Of a stretch of DNA of 32,746 bases, positions 23,227 to 30,996 are shown one piece after another; the first letter of the stretch is position 1; every line of letters begins with the position of its first letter. The stretch is from positions 1 through 32,746 of the forward strand of contig JAAYAQ010000029.1 in NCBI GenBank assembly GCA_012719295.1, in the 5' to 3' direction. The notes under the pieces are model-generated. The model was given only the letters and a program-made list of their open reading frames with translations, searched no databases and had not been told where the DNA came from. The DNA is from Candidatus Hydrogenedentota bacterium. Lineage in GTDB: Bacteria > Hydrogenedentota > Hydrogenedentia > Hydrogenedentales > SLHB01. A program made the translations under genes and the position numbers.

Positions 23227-24738
23227 ATGAACCGCGCTGTTGCTTTCACGTTGTCCGGACTGCTCATGGCCGCCTGCGTCGCGGTGGCGCAGGACGCGGA
23301 GCCCGTCGCCATCGGTTCGCGGCTGGAACCGCTGGTCGACACCCATCTGATTGCGACCCTGTCGGGCGGCGCGGCGTTTCGCCTGCACCAGCCTGTGCCG
23401 CGTGAGATCGTGCTCGATCACAATGAACCCTGGGAGGGCAGTGGCACCGGATACCACACGGTGTTCCAGGACGGACCGCTCTACCGCATGTATTACAAGA
23501 CCTGGCACCTGGATCCGCAGCCGGGCGGTCTCAAGACGCCCCATCCGACCTTTGCGGGCTATGCCCACAGCACCGACGGCATCCACTGGGTCAAACCGCG
23601 GCTCGGCCTCTTCGAATACGAAGGGGCCAAAGACAACAACATCGTCTGGGTCGGCAAGGGGTCGCACGATTTCACCCCCTTCAAAGACACCCGGCCCGGA
23701 TGCCCGCCCGAAGAGCTCTACAAGGCCGTGGGATGGGGAGACGAGCCGTCGGGACTCTATGCCTTCAAATCCGCGGACGGCATTCACTGGTCCTTCCTGC
23801 AGGACGCGCCGATCATGACGGGCTACGCCTTCGACACCCAGAACCTCGCGTTCTGGGACAGCGTCCGCAACGAGTACCGCGCCTACATCCGTGATTTCAG
23901 TCAGCAGAACTACCAGGGGGTCCGGGGCATCCGCACGGCCATATCGCCGGACTTCCGCACCTGGACCGAGGCCCAATGGCTTGAGTACGCCGACTCCCCC
24001 GTCGAACAGTTGTACACCAACCAGGTCCAGCCCTACTACCGCGCCCCCCACCTCTTCGTCGGCTTCCCGACCCGGTACGTGGAACGGGGCTGGTCGCCGT
24101 CAATGGAGGCGCTGCCGAATCCCGAGCACCGCCACCTGCGTTCCAGCGCGAGCGACCGGTACGGCATGGCCATCAGCGAAGCGCTTTTCATGACCAGCCG
24201 CGACGGACTCCACTTCAACCGGTGGAACGAGGCCTTTCTGCCGCCGGGTATCGAGCGCGCCGACAACTGGGCCTACGGCGACCATTACCTCGCCTGGCAG
24301 CTCGTGGAAACCGAATCCTGCATGGACGGCGCGCCAAGGGAGTTGTCGCTCTATGCCACCGAAAGCTACTGGACCGGGAACTCGAGCAGGCTGCGCCGTT
24401 ACACGATGCGCATCGATGGTTTCGTCTCCATCGACGCCCCGTTGAGCGGCGGCGAAATCCTCACCAAACCGCTGGTGTTTGAGGGGACCGGGCTCGTCCT
24501 CAACTTCGCCACCTCCGCCGCGGGCAGCATTCGCGTCGAGGTGCAGTCTCCGGACGGCCAGCCCCTGCCCGGGTTGGCGCTCGACGACTGCCACGACGTA
24601 TTCGGCGACGCCCTGGCCCGGCCGGTGGTGTGGAAGGAAGCGGCGATTGGCCCGCTTGCCGGCCAGCCCGTGCGCCTCCGGTTCGTGCTGCGCGACGCGC
24701 GCCTGTACGCCCTGCAGTTCCGCGCAAACGGAGGGTGA
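23227..24738 (+). CDS. Exported GH43/GH32-like five-bladed beta-propeller protein
   Basis: 503 residues; AGAGGGGG lies 6 bases before the ATG. Signal peptide 1-21, cleaved after A-V-A; a cysteine at 17 (L-M-A-A-C) leaves a lipoprotein possible. The main part resembles the sucrase/glycosyl-hydrolase GH32/GH43-type propeller: a recurring blade motif S-x-D-G-x-H-W at 115-121 and 182-188, with relatives S-P-D-F-R-T-W (240-246) and S-R-D-G-L-H-F near 320. A beta-sandwich-like segment of ~100 residues closes the chain. Expected action is on a glycan outside the cytoplasm, substrate not known. Upstream there is a perfect TTGACA at 23119-23124 but only a poor -10 box behind it. It meets the aminotransferase gene tail to tail with 9 bases between. 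Confidence 0.75.
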   Translation: MNRAVAFTLSGLLMAACVAVAQDAEPVAIGSRLEPLVDTHLIATLSGGAAFRLHQPVPREIVLDHNEPWEGSGTGYHTVFQDGPLYRMYYKTWHLDPQPGGLKTPHPTFAGYAHSTDGIHWVKPRLGLFEYEGAKDNNIVWVGKGSHDFTPFKDTRPGCPPEELYKAVGWGDEPSGLYAFKSADGIHWSFLQDAPIMTGYAFDTQNLAFWDSVRNEYRAYIRDFSQQNYQGVRGIRTAISPDFRTWTEAQWLEYADSPVEQLYTNQVQPYYRAPHLFVGFPTRYVERGWSPSMEALPNPEHRHLRSSASDRYGMAISEALFMTSRDGLHFNRWNEAFLPPGIERADNWAYGDHYLAWQLVETESCMDGAPRELSLYATESYWTGNSSRLRRYTMRIDGFVSIDAPLSGGEILTKPLVFEGTGLVLNFATSAAGSIRVEVQSPDGQPLPGLALDDCHDVFGDALARPVVWKEAAIGPLAGQPVRLRFVLRDARLYALQFRANGG

Positions 24739-24747
24739 GAGCGGCGA

Positions 24748-26031
24748 TCAGATGCGCGCCCAGGCTTGGTCGATGAGCGCGAACGCTTCGTCGATCTCGC
24801 GGTCGGTGATGACCAGCGGCGGACTCACACGCAGCACCTTCTTCGCCAGCGGCCCAAGGAAATGCACGCCGGCCCCGCCCGTGCCGTAATACGCCTCGAG
24901 CACGCAGCGGTTGGCCAGTTCGGCGTTCTCCATCTCGACGCCGTAGACGAGTCCTTCGCCGCGGACCGCCGTCACGAAGGGAAATTTGTCGCGCAACGCG
25001 TGAAGGCCTTCCCCCACGCGCTTCGCGGCGGCGCGGCACCGCTCGACGATCTGCTCTTCCTCAAACACATCGAGCACGGCGCAAACGGCCGCACACGAGC
25101 GCGGGTTGCCGCTGAACGTGTCGGACGCTTCGCTGTAGTCCATGGCATCAATGAGATCCGCACGGCCCACGACCGCCGCCGCGGGCTCTCCGTTGCCGAT
25201 GCCCTTGCCCAGGACGACCAGGTCGGGCTGCACCCCGTAGGTCTCGTAGGCGTACATGTTGCCGGTGCGGCCGTGACAGGCCTGCACCTCGTCGAAAATG
25301 AACACGACGCCGTGCTGATTGCACCACGCCTGCAGCATCTCGTGATACCAGCGGGGCGGATGAAACGACCCGGCCGAGCCGAGATAGGGTTCGGTGATCA
25401 GCAGCGAAATCTGGCCGGGGAATTCTCTGGCCAGCGCGTCGAGTTCGTCCTGGTAGAACTTCCGGGGGCGCTCTTCTTTCATGGGAAACGAGATGAACCG
25501 CACGTTGGGGTTGGGGCTTTCGGAACCGGTGACGTCTCCCGCGAGTCCCTTCTTGCCGTGGAATCCGTAGCGCGTAGCCAGCATGATCGGGCGCCCGGGC
25601 TGATGGTGCTGTGCGGCCCACATGGCCTTCTGAATGCCCTCCGAACCGCTCGCGCCCCAGAAGACTTTCTGTGCGTTCGGGTTGGTGGCGGCCATGCTCG
25701 ACACGAGCCGTTCCGCCGCGAGAACTTCCACTTCCGTCACCATGTTGTAGGCGTTGCGCGGCAGTGCCCCGGCGTATTCGCGATACCGTTCCTCAAACCG
25801 GGGATGGCCATGCCCGAGATTGGTCACCAGCACGCCCGACGTGAAATCCAGGAGCCTCCGGCCGTCAACGGTCCAGAGGGTGCAGCCCTCGGCCTTTTCC
25901 ACGGTCAGTTGCGACGGCGTGTAGGTGCGCTGCCCTCGGCCCACCACGGCGTTCAGCCGTTCGCGGATCGCATTTGCCCTGGGTTCTCCTTCGTGCTGAA
26001 TGGCCTGGAATGTGCCTGCCTGCGTCGCCAT
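24748..26031 (-). CDS. Class III PLP-dependent aminotransferase
   Basis: 427 residues, usual for class III (omega) aminotransferases such as 4-aminobutyrate, ornithine or beta-alanine transaminases and glutamate-1-semialdehyde mutase. The PLP fold is clear: G-A-S-G-S-E-G (127-133) for the cofactor phosphate, V-V-F-I-F-D-E-V-Q (242-250) with Asp247 binding the pyridine nitrogen, and V-L-G-K-G-I-G-N-G with Lys276 as the Schiff-base lysine. The substrate cannot be told from these motifs. ATG 26031 is preceded by AAAGG at 10 bases. Convergent with the propeller gene; no adjacent pathway partner. Confidence 0.9.
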   Translation of the reverse strand: MATQAGTFQAIQHEGEPRANAIRERLNAVVGRGQRTYTPSQLTVEKAEGCTLWTVDGRRLLDFTSGVLVTNLGHGHPRFEERYREYAGALPRNAYNMVTEVEVLAAERLVSSMAATNPNAQKVFWGASGSEGIQKAMWAAQHHQPGRPIMLATRYGFHGKKGLAGDVTGSESPNPNVRFISFPMKEERPRKFYQDELDALAREFPGQISLLITEPYLGSAGSFHPPRWYHEMLQAWCNQHGVVFIFDEVQACHGRTGNMYAYETYGVQPDLVVLGKGIGNGEPAAAVVGRADLIDAMDYSEASDTFSGNPRSCAAVCAVLDVFEEEQIVERCRAAAKRVGEGLHALRDKFPFVTAVRGEGLVYGVEMENAELANRCVLEAYYGTGGAGVHFLGPLAKKVLRVSPPLVITDREIDEAFALIDQAWARI

Positions 26032-26128
26032 GATCTCTACACCTTTCCCGTTTGCCGAAAGAATTCCGCAAAAACCGGCCCAAACGGCGGCATTTGCGGA
26101 GCACGCGCTCGTTCACGCGAAAGCACCT

Positions 26129-26157
26129 AGTATACCCGCCCCGCCGTCCAAAACCAA
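26129..26157 (-). promoter_or_regulatory. Candidate promoter of the aminotransferase gene
   Basis: Minus strand: TTGGTT (26152-26157), 17 bases, TATACT (26129-26134). The transcript leader would be about 90 bases before ATG 26031. Confidence 0.5.
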
Positions 26158-26207
26158 AACGCACGCATCCGGCCCGTGGGCCGGGTACACACGATTCAGA
26201 AGATCTG

Positions 26208-26231
26208 GTGGACCCTGTGGACGGTGTGGAC
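26208..26231. repeat. Three GTGGAC units at 9-base period
   Basis: GTGGAC occurs at 26208, 26217 and 26226, a short tandem repeat in the gap between the aminotransferase and the regulator. Its role is unknown and it may be chance. Confidence 0.5.
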
Positions 26232-26296
26232 GTGCGGACGATCCAGGGGTTGTGTCCGGCTGGCTTGCCGTGGCGCCGCCGCAGCTAACCGGTCAA

Positions 26297-26710
26297 TCAG
26301 ATGTAGTACATGTCCGGCTGGGAAGCGTTGTCGAGGATATCGCGAATCCGGTATGTGCGCATCACCTTGGAGAGTTGGCGCGCCGCGTCTTTCCAGGCGG
26401 GTTTGAGCTCCGTGCCCGCATCGTCGTCAATGGGCAGCGGGTTGAGTATCGGGCCGTCAATGGCTTCGATAATCTCCATCAGGGTGATGTTGTCGGGTGA
26501 TTTGGACAGCATGTAGCCGCCCTGCGCCCCGCGGATGCTGCGGACCAGTCCCGCCCGCTTGAGCTGCAAGAGAATGTGCACGAGGTACTTGCTCGGAATC
26601 TTGCGTTTGTCCGCGATGAACACCGCGGTGAGGGGCTGTTCGGAATGTTCATTCAGCGCCAGTTCAACAATCGCCCGGCAGGCATACTCGCACCTGGACG
26701 AGATATTCAT
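26297..26710 (-). CDS. Rrf2 family transcriptional regulator without cluster cysteines
   Basis: 137 residues from ATG 26710, preceded by GAGGAAGG at 11 bases; the longer frame runs back through the promoter. The winged helix is typical of Rrf2: Y-A-C-R-A-I-V-E-L-A-L, I-P-S-K-Y-L-V-H-I-L-L-Q-L-K-R-A-G-L-V and S-I-R-G-A-Q-G-G-Y-M-L. The dimerisation helix and loop where IscR/NsrR-type members carry three cysteines (about residues 85-110) contain none, so it should not bind an iron-sulfur cluster there; the only cysteines are Cys7 and Cys11. It may respond to another ligand, as CymR-like members do. It has its own promoter with a palindromic element, which hints at self-regulation. Confidence 0.85.
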   Translation of the reverse strand: MNISSRCEYACRAIVELALNEHSEQPLTAVFIADKRKIPSKYLVHILLQLKRAGLVRSIRGAQGGYMLSKSPDNITLMEIIEAIDGPILNPLPIDDDAGTELKPAWKDAARQLSKVMRTYRIRDILDNASQPDMYYI

Positions 26711-26838
26711 TCGGTTGATAGCCTTCCTCTCCCGGGCGCCGTCTCCCACCACTTCTTCCGGGCGCCCGCGCGGCCGTGTGTCGCGCATGCTGTGGTCCCC
26801 GAAAACTGCTTTGGGGATCGTCCTTCCTGAACACTCAT

Positions 26839-26867
26839 ATCCTACTAGTTTTGACGCAAGAAGTAAA
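26839..26867 (-). promoter_or_regulatory. Candidate promoter and operator of the Rrf2 gene
   Basis: Minus strand: TTTACT (26862-26867), 17 bases, TAGGAT (26839-26844), in the most AT-rich stretch of the region. The palindrome ACTAGT (26844-26849) overlaps it, in a plus-strand context ATATCCTACTAG that recalls one half of IscR-type sites. The leader would be about 120 bases. Confidence 0.45.
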
Positions 26868-26975
26868 GAGTATTCAAGCATTTATGACATCACTGTTTCG
26901 AGGGGCGCGGATGTCCACAGGGGGCAGCGCTTCGTTGCTCTGGACTCCGGACCGGATGGGCGGACGGGCGCTCCG

Positions 26976-28178
26976 CTACACCGTTTGTACGCCGTGCACG
27001 AAGGCGGCCCGGATGACGGGCTTCCACTGGGGATGGGACTGGTCGAGATCGAAAACGATCAGGTTGGCGACGGCGCCGGGTTTCAGCGTGCCGAAATCGG
27101 CCTTGACGCCCAGTATCTCCGCCGGAATCATGGACGCGCACCGGAACGATTGTTCGAGCGTCATGTCGGTTTCACGCGTGGCGTTGAGGACGCCCTGCAA
27201 CAGCATCAGGGCGCTGCCGGAGAGGAGATTGGTGCCGCACAGGTTGATGCGTCCCGACGGCAGCAATTCGACCATCATTCCCTTGACGCCGCTGTGGTGC
27301 GGATACATGCCCGGTTTCAAACCGGCGATTCGGACGGCGTCCGAGGTGAGAATGACGTTGTCGGACCCTTTCATGCGGACCATGGTCTTCAGCATGTCGG
27401 GTGGAACGTGGTGGAGGTCGGCGATGATCGCCGCGGCGAGCCGGTCCTCGGCCAGCTGGGGCCAGAGGGGGTTGCTGTGGCGGTCCAGTTCGGCGGCAAG
27501 GCCGTTTCCGAGGTGGGTGCAGAGGCGCGCGCCGGCGTCCACCGCCTCGGCGATCTGGTCCTCGGAGGCATGGTGGTGCCCGAGCGCCACGGTCACGCCG
27601 CGCTTCACCAGACCCTCGATAAACGCCATGCCCCGTGGAAGTTCGGGCGCGACGGTCGTGTAGAGCACGTGGCCGCCGCTGGCTCGGTTGAGCTTGTCGA
27701 AATCGCGCAGGCTGGGTTCACGGACATAGCGTTTGGCGTGCGCGCCCCGGGGCCCGTCCAGCGGGGACAGAAACGGCCCTTCGAGATGGAGGCCCGGCAC
27801 GGCGCGCGCCACTTCCGGGTCTTCCAGAGCCGCCGCGATGACCCGGCAGGCGTGTTCCATATTGGCAAACGTGTTCGTGGTGATGGTGGGCACCCATTTC
27901 GAGACGCCCCACGTGGCGAGGAACCGGGTGAGTTCGAGCACATCGCCGGGTTTGGCTTTCGGCCCCTGGAGATTGATGCCGTTGCCGCCGTTGACCTGAA
28001 TGTCGAAAAGCGTCGGGCCGATGATGGAGGAGCGGGTACCGTAATCGGGACGGCCAAAGCCCCCGCCTTGCGTGATGGCCTCGATTATTCCGTCGCGGAT
28101 GGTGATGTGAACCGGCCGCCCTGACCCAACCGGGATTCCGCATACCGTGACGGCTCCATTGGCGCCTGGGATGTCCAC
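26976..28178 (-). CDS. N-acetylglucosamine-6-phosphate deacetylase-like amidohydrolase (copy 1)
   Basis: 400 residues from a GTG at 28178 (GAGGG 7 bases upstream), 14 bases after the stop of copy 2. NagA removes the acetyl group from GlcNAc-6-phosphate in the cytoplasm. The metal site follows the NagA pattern: Glu133 in H-L-E-G-P, His201 in L-G-H-H-H-A, His222 in T-H-L-G-N-G, Asp280 in L-T-S-D-A. Compared with E. coli the last block reads T-H-L-G-N-G-L where T-H-L-Y-N-A-M is usual. F-D-I-Q-V-N-G-G-N-G (58-67) and the D-G-P-R-G-A-H block match copy 2. No kinase, NagB or phosphotransferase system adjoins, so the true substrate may differ from GlcNAc-6-P. Confidence 0.82.
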   Translation of the reverse strand: MDIPGANGAVTVCGIPVGSGRPVHITIRDGIIEAITQGGGFGRPDYGTRSSIIGPTLFDIQVNGGNGINLQGPKAKPGDVLELTRFLATWGVSKWVPTITTNTFANMEHACRVIAAALEDPEVARAVPGLHLEGPFLSPLDGPRGAHAKRYVREPSLRDFDKLNRASGGHVLYTTVAPELPRGMAFIEGLVKRGVTVALGHHHASEDQIAEAVDAGARLCTHLGNGLAAELDRHSNPLWPQLAEDRLAAAIIADLHHVPPDMLKTMVRMKGSDNVILTSDAVRIAGLKPGMYPHHSGVKGMMVELLPSGRINLCGTNLLSGSALMLLQGVLNATRETDMTLEQSFRCASMIPAEILGVKADFGTLKPGAVANLIVFDLDQSHPQWKPVIRAAFVHGVQTV

Positions 28179-28192
28179 GCTAGTGCCCTCGT

Positions 28193-29374
28193 TTATGCCC
28201 GCTGCTCACCGTCGATAAACACCGCCTTGAGGTTCGTCTTCCACTTTTCATGCGACTTTGTGATGGTGAATGCCACGAAATTGGCTTTCGTTCCCGGTTT
28301 GGGAAGCCGGAACGGGTGTTTGAGCCCGAAAAGCCGCGCCGGTATGGATGACGCGCACGCCAAGGCCTGCCGCAGGGTTAAGTCGGTGACGCGCATGGCG
28401 TTGACCACGCCCTGCAACAGCATCAGGGAACTGCCGCCCAGGTATTCCGTTCCGCTCAGGCAGATCCGGCCCGACGGCTTCAGTTCCACTGGGATCCCGC
28501 CCAGATCATAGGCCCCCGGCTTCAATCCGGCCAGATGCACGCAGTCCGAGACCAGAATCACCCGCTGCGGCTGCTTTGCCCGCACAAATGCCCGCAGCAC
28601 ATGCGGCGGCAGGTGTTCGAGGTCGGCAATGAGCGACGCCAGGAGGTGATCGTTCGCCAGTTGTGGCCAGAGCGGATTGTGGTGGCGGTCCATGGTGCCG
28701 ACCAGACCGTTGCCCAGATGCGTGGTCAGGACGGCCCCCGCCTCCACGGCGCGCTCAATCTCGAGGGGCGACGCATTGTGATGGCCAAGGGCGACGCGCA
28801 CCTTGCGCCGGCTCACTTCGCGAATAAAACCAAGGGCGCCCTCAACTTCCGGGGCCACGGTGATGTACGCGATCTGACCGTCCGCGGCTTTCATGAATTC
28901 CTCGAATTCCTCGAGCGACGGCGGCCGGACCTGCTGCCTGTCGTGCGCGCCGCGCGGACCGTCGTCGGGCGAGATGTAGGGGCCCTCGAGGTGAATGCCG
29001 GGAATGGCCTGCCGGACGCGCGGATCCTGCAGGGCGGCCGCAATCACGGCGCAACCGTGAAGCATGTGCCCGGCCGGCCCGGTAATGAGCGTGGGAATCC
29101 AGTGCGAGACGCCCTGGGACGCGAGAAAATCGTTGAGTGCGCACACATCATCGGGCGTGACGGAATCGCCCTGCAAATCGATGCCGTTCGCGCCGTTGAC
29201 CTGAATATCGAATAACGTCGGGGCGATGATGCAGGTGCTCGAGCCGATCTCCGGCGTGGCGCGGCCCGCCGGCTTGATTTCTTCGATTTGTCCGTCTTTC
29301 ACGAGGATGTCGGACGGTTCATCCGCGCCCGCGAGTATACCCCGTACCAAAATGCGATGTTTTCTGGAAGCCAC
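28193..29374 (-). CDS. N-acetylglucosamine-6-phosphate deacetylase-like amidohydrolase (copy 2)
   Basis: 393 residues, GTG start at 29374 with AAGGAG 8 bases upstream. Same fold and residues as copy 1: Glu130, His198, His219, Asp277 (spacing near E. coli 131, 195, 216, 273), with the same T-H-L-G-N-G-L. It matches copy 1 closely in blocks (D-I-Q-V-N-G, G-P-R-G-A-H, D-R-H-x-N-P-L-W-P-Q-L-A), so the pair arose by tandem duplication. It is the upstream gene of the pair and has its own promoter. Confidence 0.82.
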   Translation of the reverse strand: MASRKHRILVRGILAGADEPSDILVKDGQIEEIKPAGRATPEIGSSTCIIAPTLFDIQVNGANGIDLQGDSVTPDDVCALNDFLASQGVSHWIPTLITGPAGHMLHGCAVIAAALQDPRVRQAIPGIHLEGPYISPDDGPRGAHDRQQVRPPSLEEFEEFMKAADGQIAYITVAPEVEGALGFIREVSRRKVRVALGHHNASPLEIERAVEAGAVLTTHLGNGLVGTMDRHHNPLWPQLANDHLLASLIADLEHLPPHVLRAFVRAKQPQRVILVSDCVHLAGLKPGAYDLGGIPVELKPSGRICLSGTEYLGGSSLMLLQGVVNAMRVTDLTLRQALACASSIPARLFGLKHPFRLPKPGTKANFVAFTITKSHEKWKTNLKAVFIDGEQRA

Positions 29375-29401
29375 GTACCCGTCTCCTTGCGATTGGCAAG
29401 G

Positions 29402-29430
29402 GTTCTACCACAATCCGCCCCGGGAAACAA
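29402..29430 (-). promoter_or_regulatory. Candidate extended -10 promoter of the NagA-like pair
   Basis: Minus strand: TTGTTT (29425-29430), 17 bases, TAGAAC (29402-29407) with a TG-N extension. It would start transcription about 20 bases before the GTG at 29374, separating the NagA pair from the FetAB genes. Confidence 0.48.
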
Positions 29431-29515
29431 TACGGACTTGCACGCCGCCGCCCCGCCGGCCCGGCCCCCCCGGGACTCTGGGGCCTCATAAAGTGCTGCA
29501 ATACAAGGTGTTCGA

Positions 29516-30331
29516 TTAATTCTGACGTTTGGTAATCAGATCGGAGAGAAGCTGGTGGCGGGCATTGAACAGGCGGTGGTACACCAGCACGGCGATCAGC
29601 ATGCATCCGAGGGAGGTGGCAGCGGCGATCATGAACATGACGACGATCTGGTATTCCACCGCCTTGAGGGGGTCTTCCCCCGCGAGAATCTGGCCGGTCA
29701 TCATTCCGGGCAGGGAGACGAGTCCGGCGACCATCATGGAATTGATGATGGGGATCATGCCCCGGCGCACGGCGTCAGACAACGGCGCGCGTGCGGCTTC
29801 CCAGCGCGTTGCGCCGTGGGCGAGTTCCATTTCAACCTGGTCGCGTTTGTCCGCGAGGGTCTGCAGGATCTGGTCGAGGCACAACGATATGCCGGTCAAG
29901 GCATTGCCAAGGATCATGCCCAGAAGGGGAACCAGGTATTGGGGTTTGTACCAGGGTTCGATCTGAATGATCGCTCCCGTGACGAGGACGGCCGTCAGCC
30001 AGGCGCTGAGAACGAGCGTGACAACGGCGCGCCAGGTTGCCCCGGGAAAGGTGCGGCCCGACCGCTGGACCGCCGCGCGCCCCGCAATGACGGTCATCAC
30101 GAGAATGACCCCCAGGATCGGCAGCACATGTTCCAGGCGGAAGACCCATCGGAGGATGACGCCGACGAGGAGCAACTGCACGACTGTGCGCACCGAGGCC
30201 AGGACCAGGCGTTTCTCGAGCCCGAGCTGCAAAGCAAGACTGATGCCGCCGGCAATCAGCACGAGACCGGCCGCCAGCACGAGCTGCCAGGGACTTAACG
30301 CGACCGCACCCGGCCCCGGGCCATCCATCAT
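29516..30331 (-). CDS. fetB: FetB/YbbM-type ABC transporter permease (UPF0014)
   Basis: 271 residues (E. coli FetB 259). About seven membrane segments, with the family's characteristic first block S-V-R-T-V-V-Q-L-L-L-V-G, P-L-L-G-M-I-L-G-N-A-L-T-G-I-S-L and S-L-P-G-M-M-T-G-Q-I-L-A-G-E-D-P. E. coli FetAB has been linked to iron export and oxidative-stress resistance. The start overlaps the FetA stop as ATGA, with AAGGAG nearby, so translation is coupled. It forms a transporter with FetA. Confidence 0.9.
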   Translation of the reverse strand: MMDGPGPGAVALSPWQLVLAAGLVLIAGGISLALQLGLEKRLVLASVRTVVQLLLVGVILRWVFRLEHVLPILGVILVMTVIAGRAAVQRSGRTFPGATWRAVVTLVLSAWLTAVLVTGAIIQIEPWYKPQYLVPLLGMILGNALTGISLCLDQILQTLADKRDQVEMELAHGATRWEAARAPLSDAVRRGMIPIINSMMVAGLVSLPGMMTGQILAGEDPLKAVEYQIVVMFMIAAATSLGCMLIAVLVYHRLFNARHQLLSDLITKRQN

Positions 30332-30984
30332 GCCGCTCCTTTCGCTGACGCGAGGTCGATGACGCGGTCGCAGCGTGCGGTGATGCGCCCGCGTTCATGC
30401 GAGACGATCAGCGCGGCCAGCCCACGCCGGCGGGCCTCGCGGCGGACCACCTCGTCGACGGCTTCGGCGGCCGCGTCGTCGAGGGCGCTGCTGGGTTCGT
30501 CGAGCAGGACCACATCCGGCTCCGCCAACAGGGCGCGGAGCAGGCAGATGCGCTGACGCTGGCCTTCGGAGAGCGACAGGGCCTCCTGTGTCATGCGGCC
30601 GGGTTCGAGGAGCAATTGCGCCATCAGATCGAGAGCGCGCGGTTCATCAAATACCGCCTTCGCCGCACCGTATCGAAAGGCGCGCGACAGGTTCTGGCGG
30701 ACGGTCCCTTCCAACAGCACGGGCCGTTGCGCCACGAGAATCACGCGCCGGCGGAACGCGGGCCATCCGAGCGTCTCGGGCGTCTGCCCGCGCAGGCGCA
30801 CGCTGCCCGCAACGGGATCGATCAGGCCCGCGATGGCGCGCAACAGGGTCGTTTTACCGCAACCGGACGGCCCCGTGAGCGCCGCCAGTTCGCCGGTTCC
30901 CAAAGAAATGGCGACATCCTGCAACAGGGGGATCCCGTTGGCTGAGACCGCGAATCCCTCGATCCGAAGCACTGGTTCCGTCAC
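30328..30984 (-). CDS. fetA: FetA/YbbL-type ABC transporter ATPase
   Basis: 218 residues. Walker A G-P-S-G-C-G-K-T-T (38-46), Q-loop Gln86, signature L-S-E-G-Q-R-Q-R (138-145; the common L-S-G-G-Q has Glu in the third place), Walker B L-L-D-E-P with Asp162/Glu163, switch His196. Begins 12 bases after the M20 peptidase stop and overlaps fetB, so peptidase-fetA-fetB look like one transcript. Confidence 0.92.
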   Translation of the reverse strand: MTEPVLRIEGFAVSANGIPLLQDVAISLGTGELAALTGPSGCGKTTLLRAIAGLIDPVAGSVRLRGQTPETLGWPAFRRRVILVAQRPVLLEGTVRQNLSRAFRYGAAKAVFDEPRALDLMAQLLLEPGRMTQEALSLSEGQRQRICLLRALLAEPDVVLLDEPSSALDDAAAEAVDEVVRREARRRGLAALIVSHERGRITARCDRVIDLASAKGAA

Positions 30985-30996
30985 GAGCCGACCTCT

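Noticed and set aside
29463-29485. GGCCCC / GGGGCC hairpin downstream of fetB
   Set aside because: An 11-base loop and no T-tract; too weak to call a terminator.
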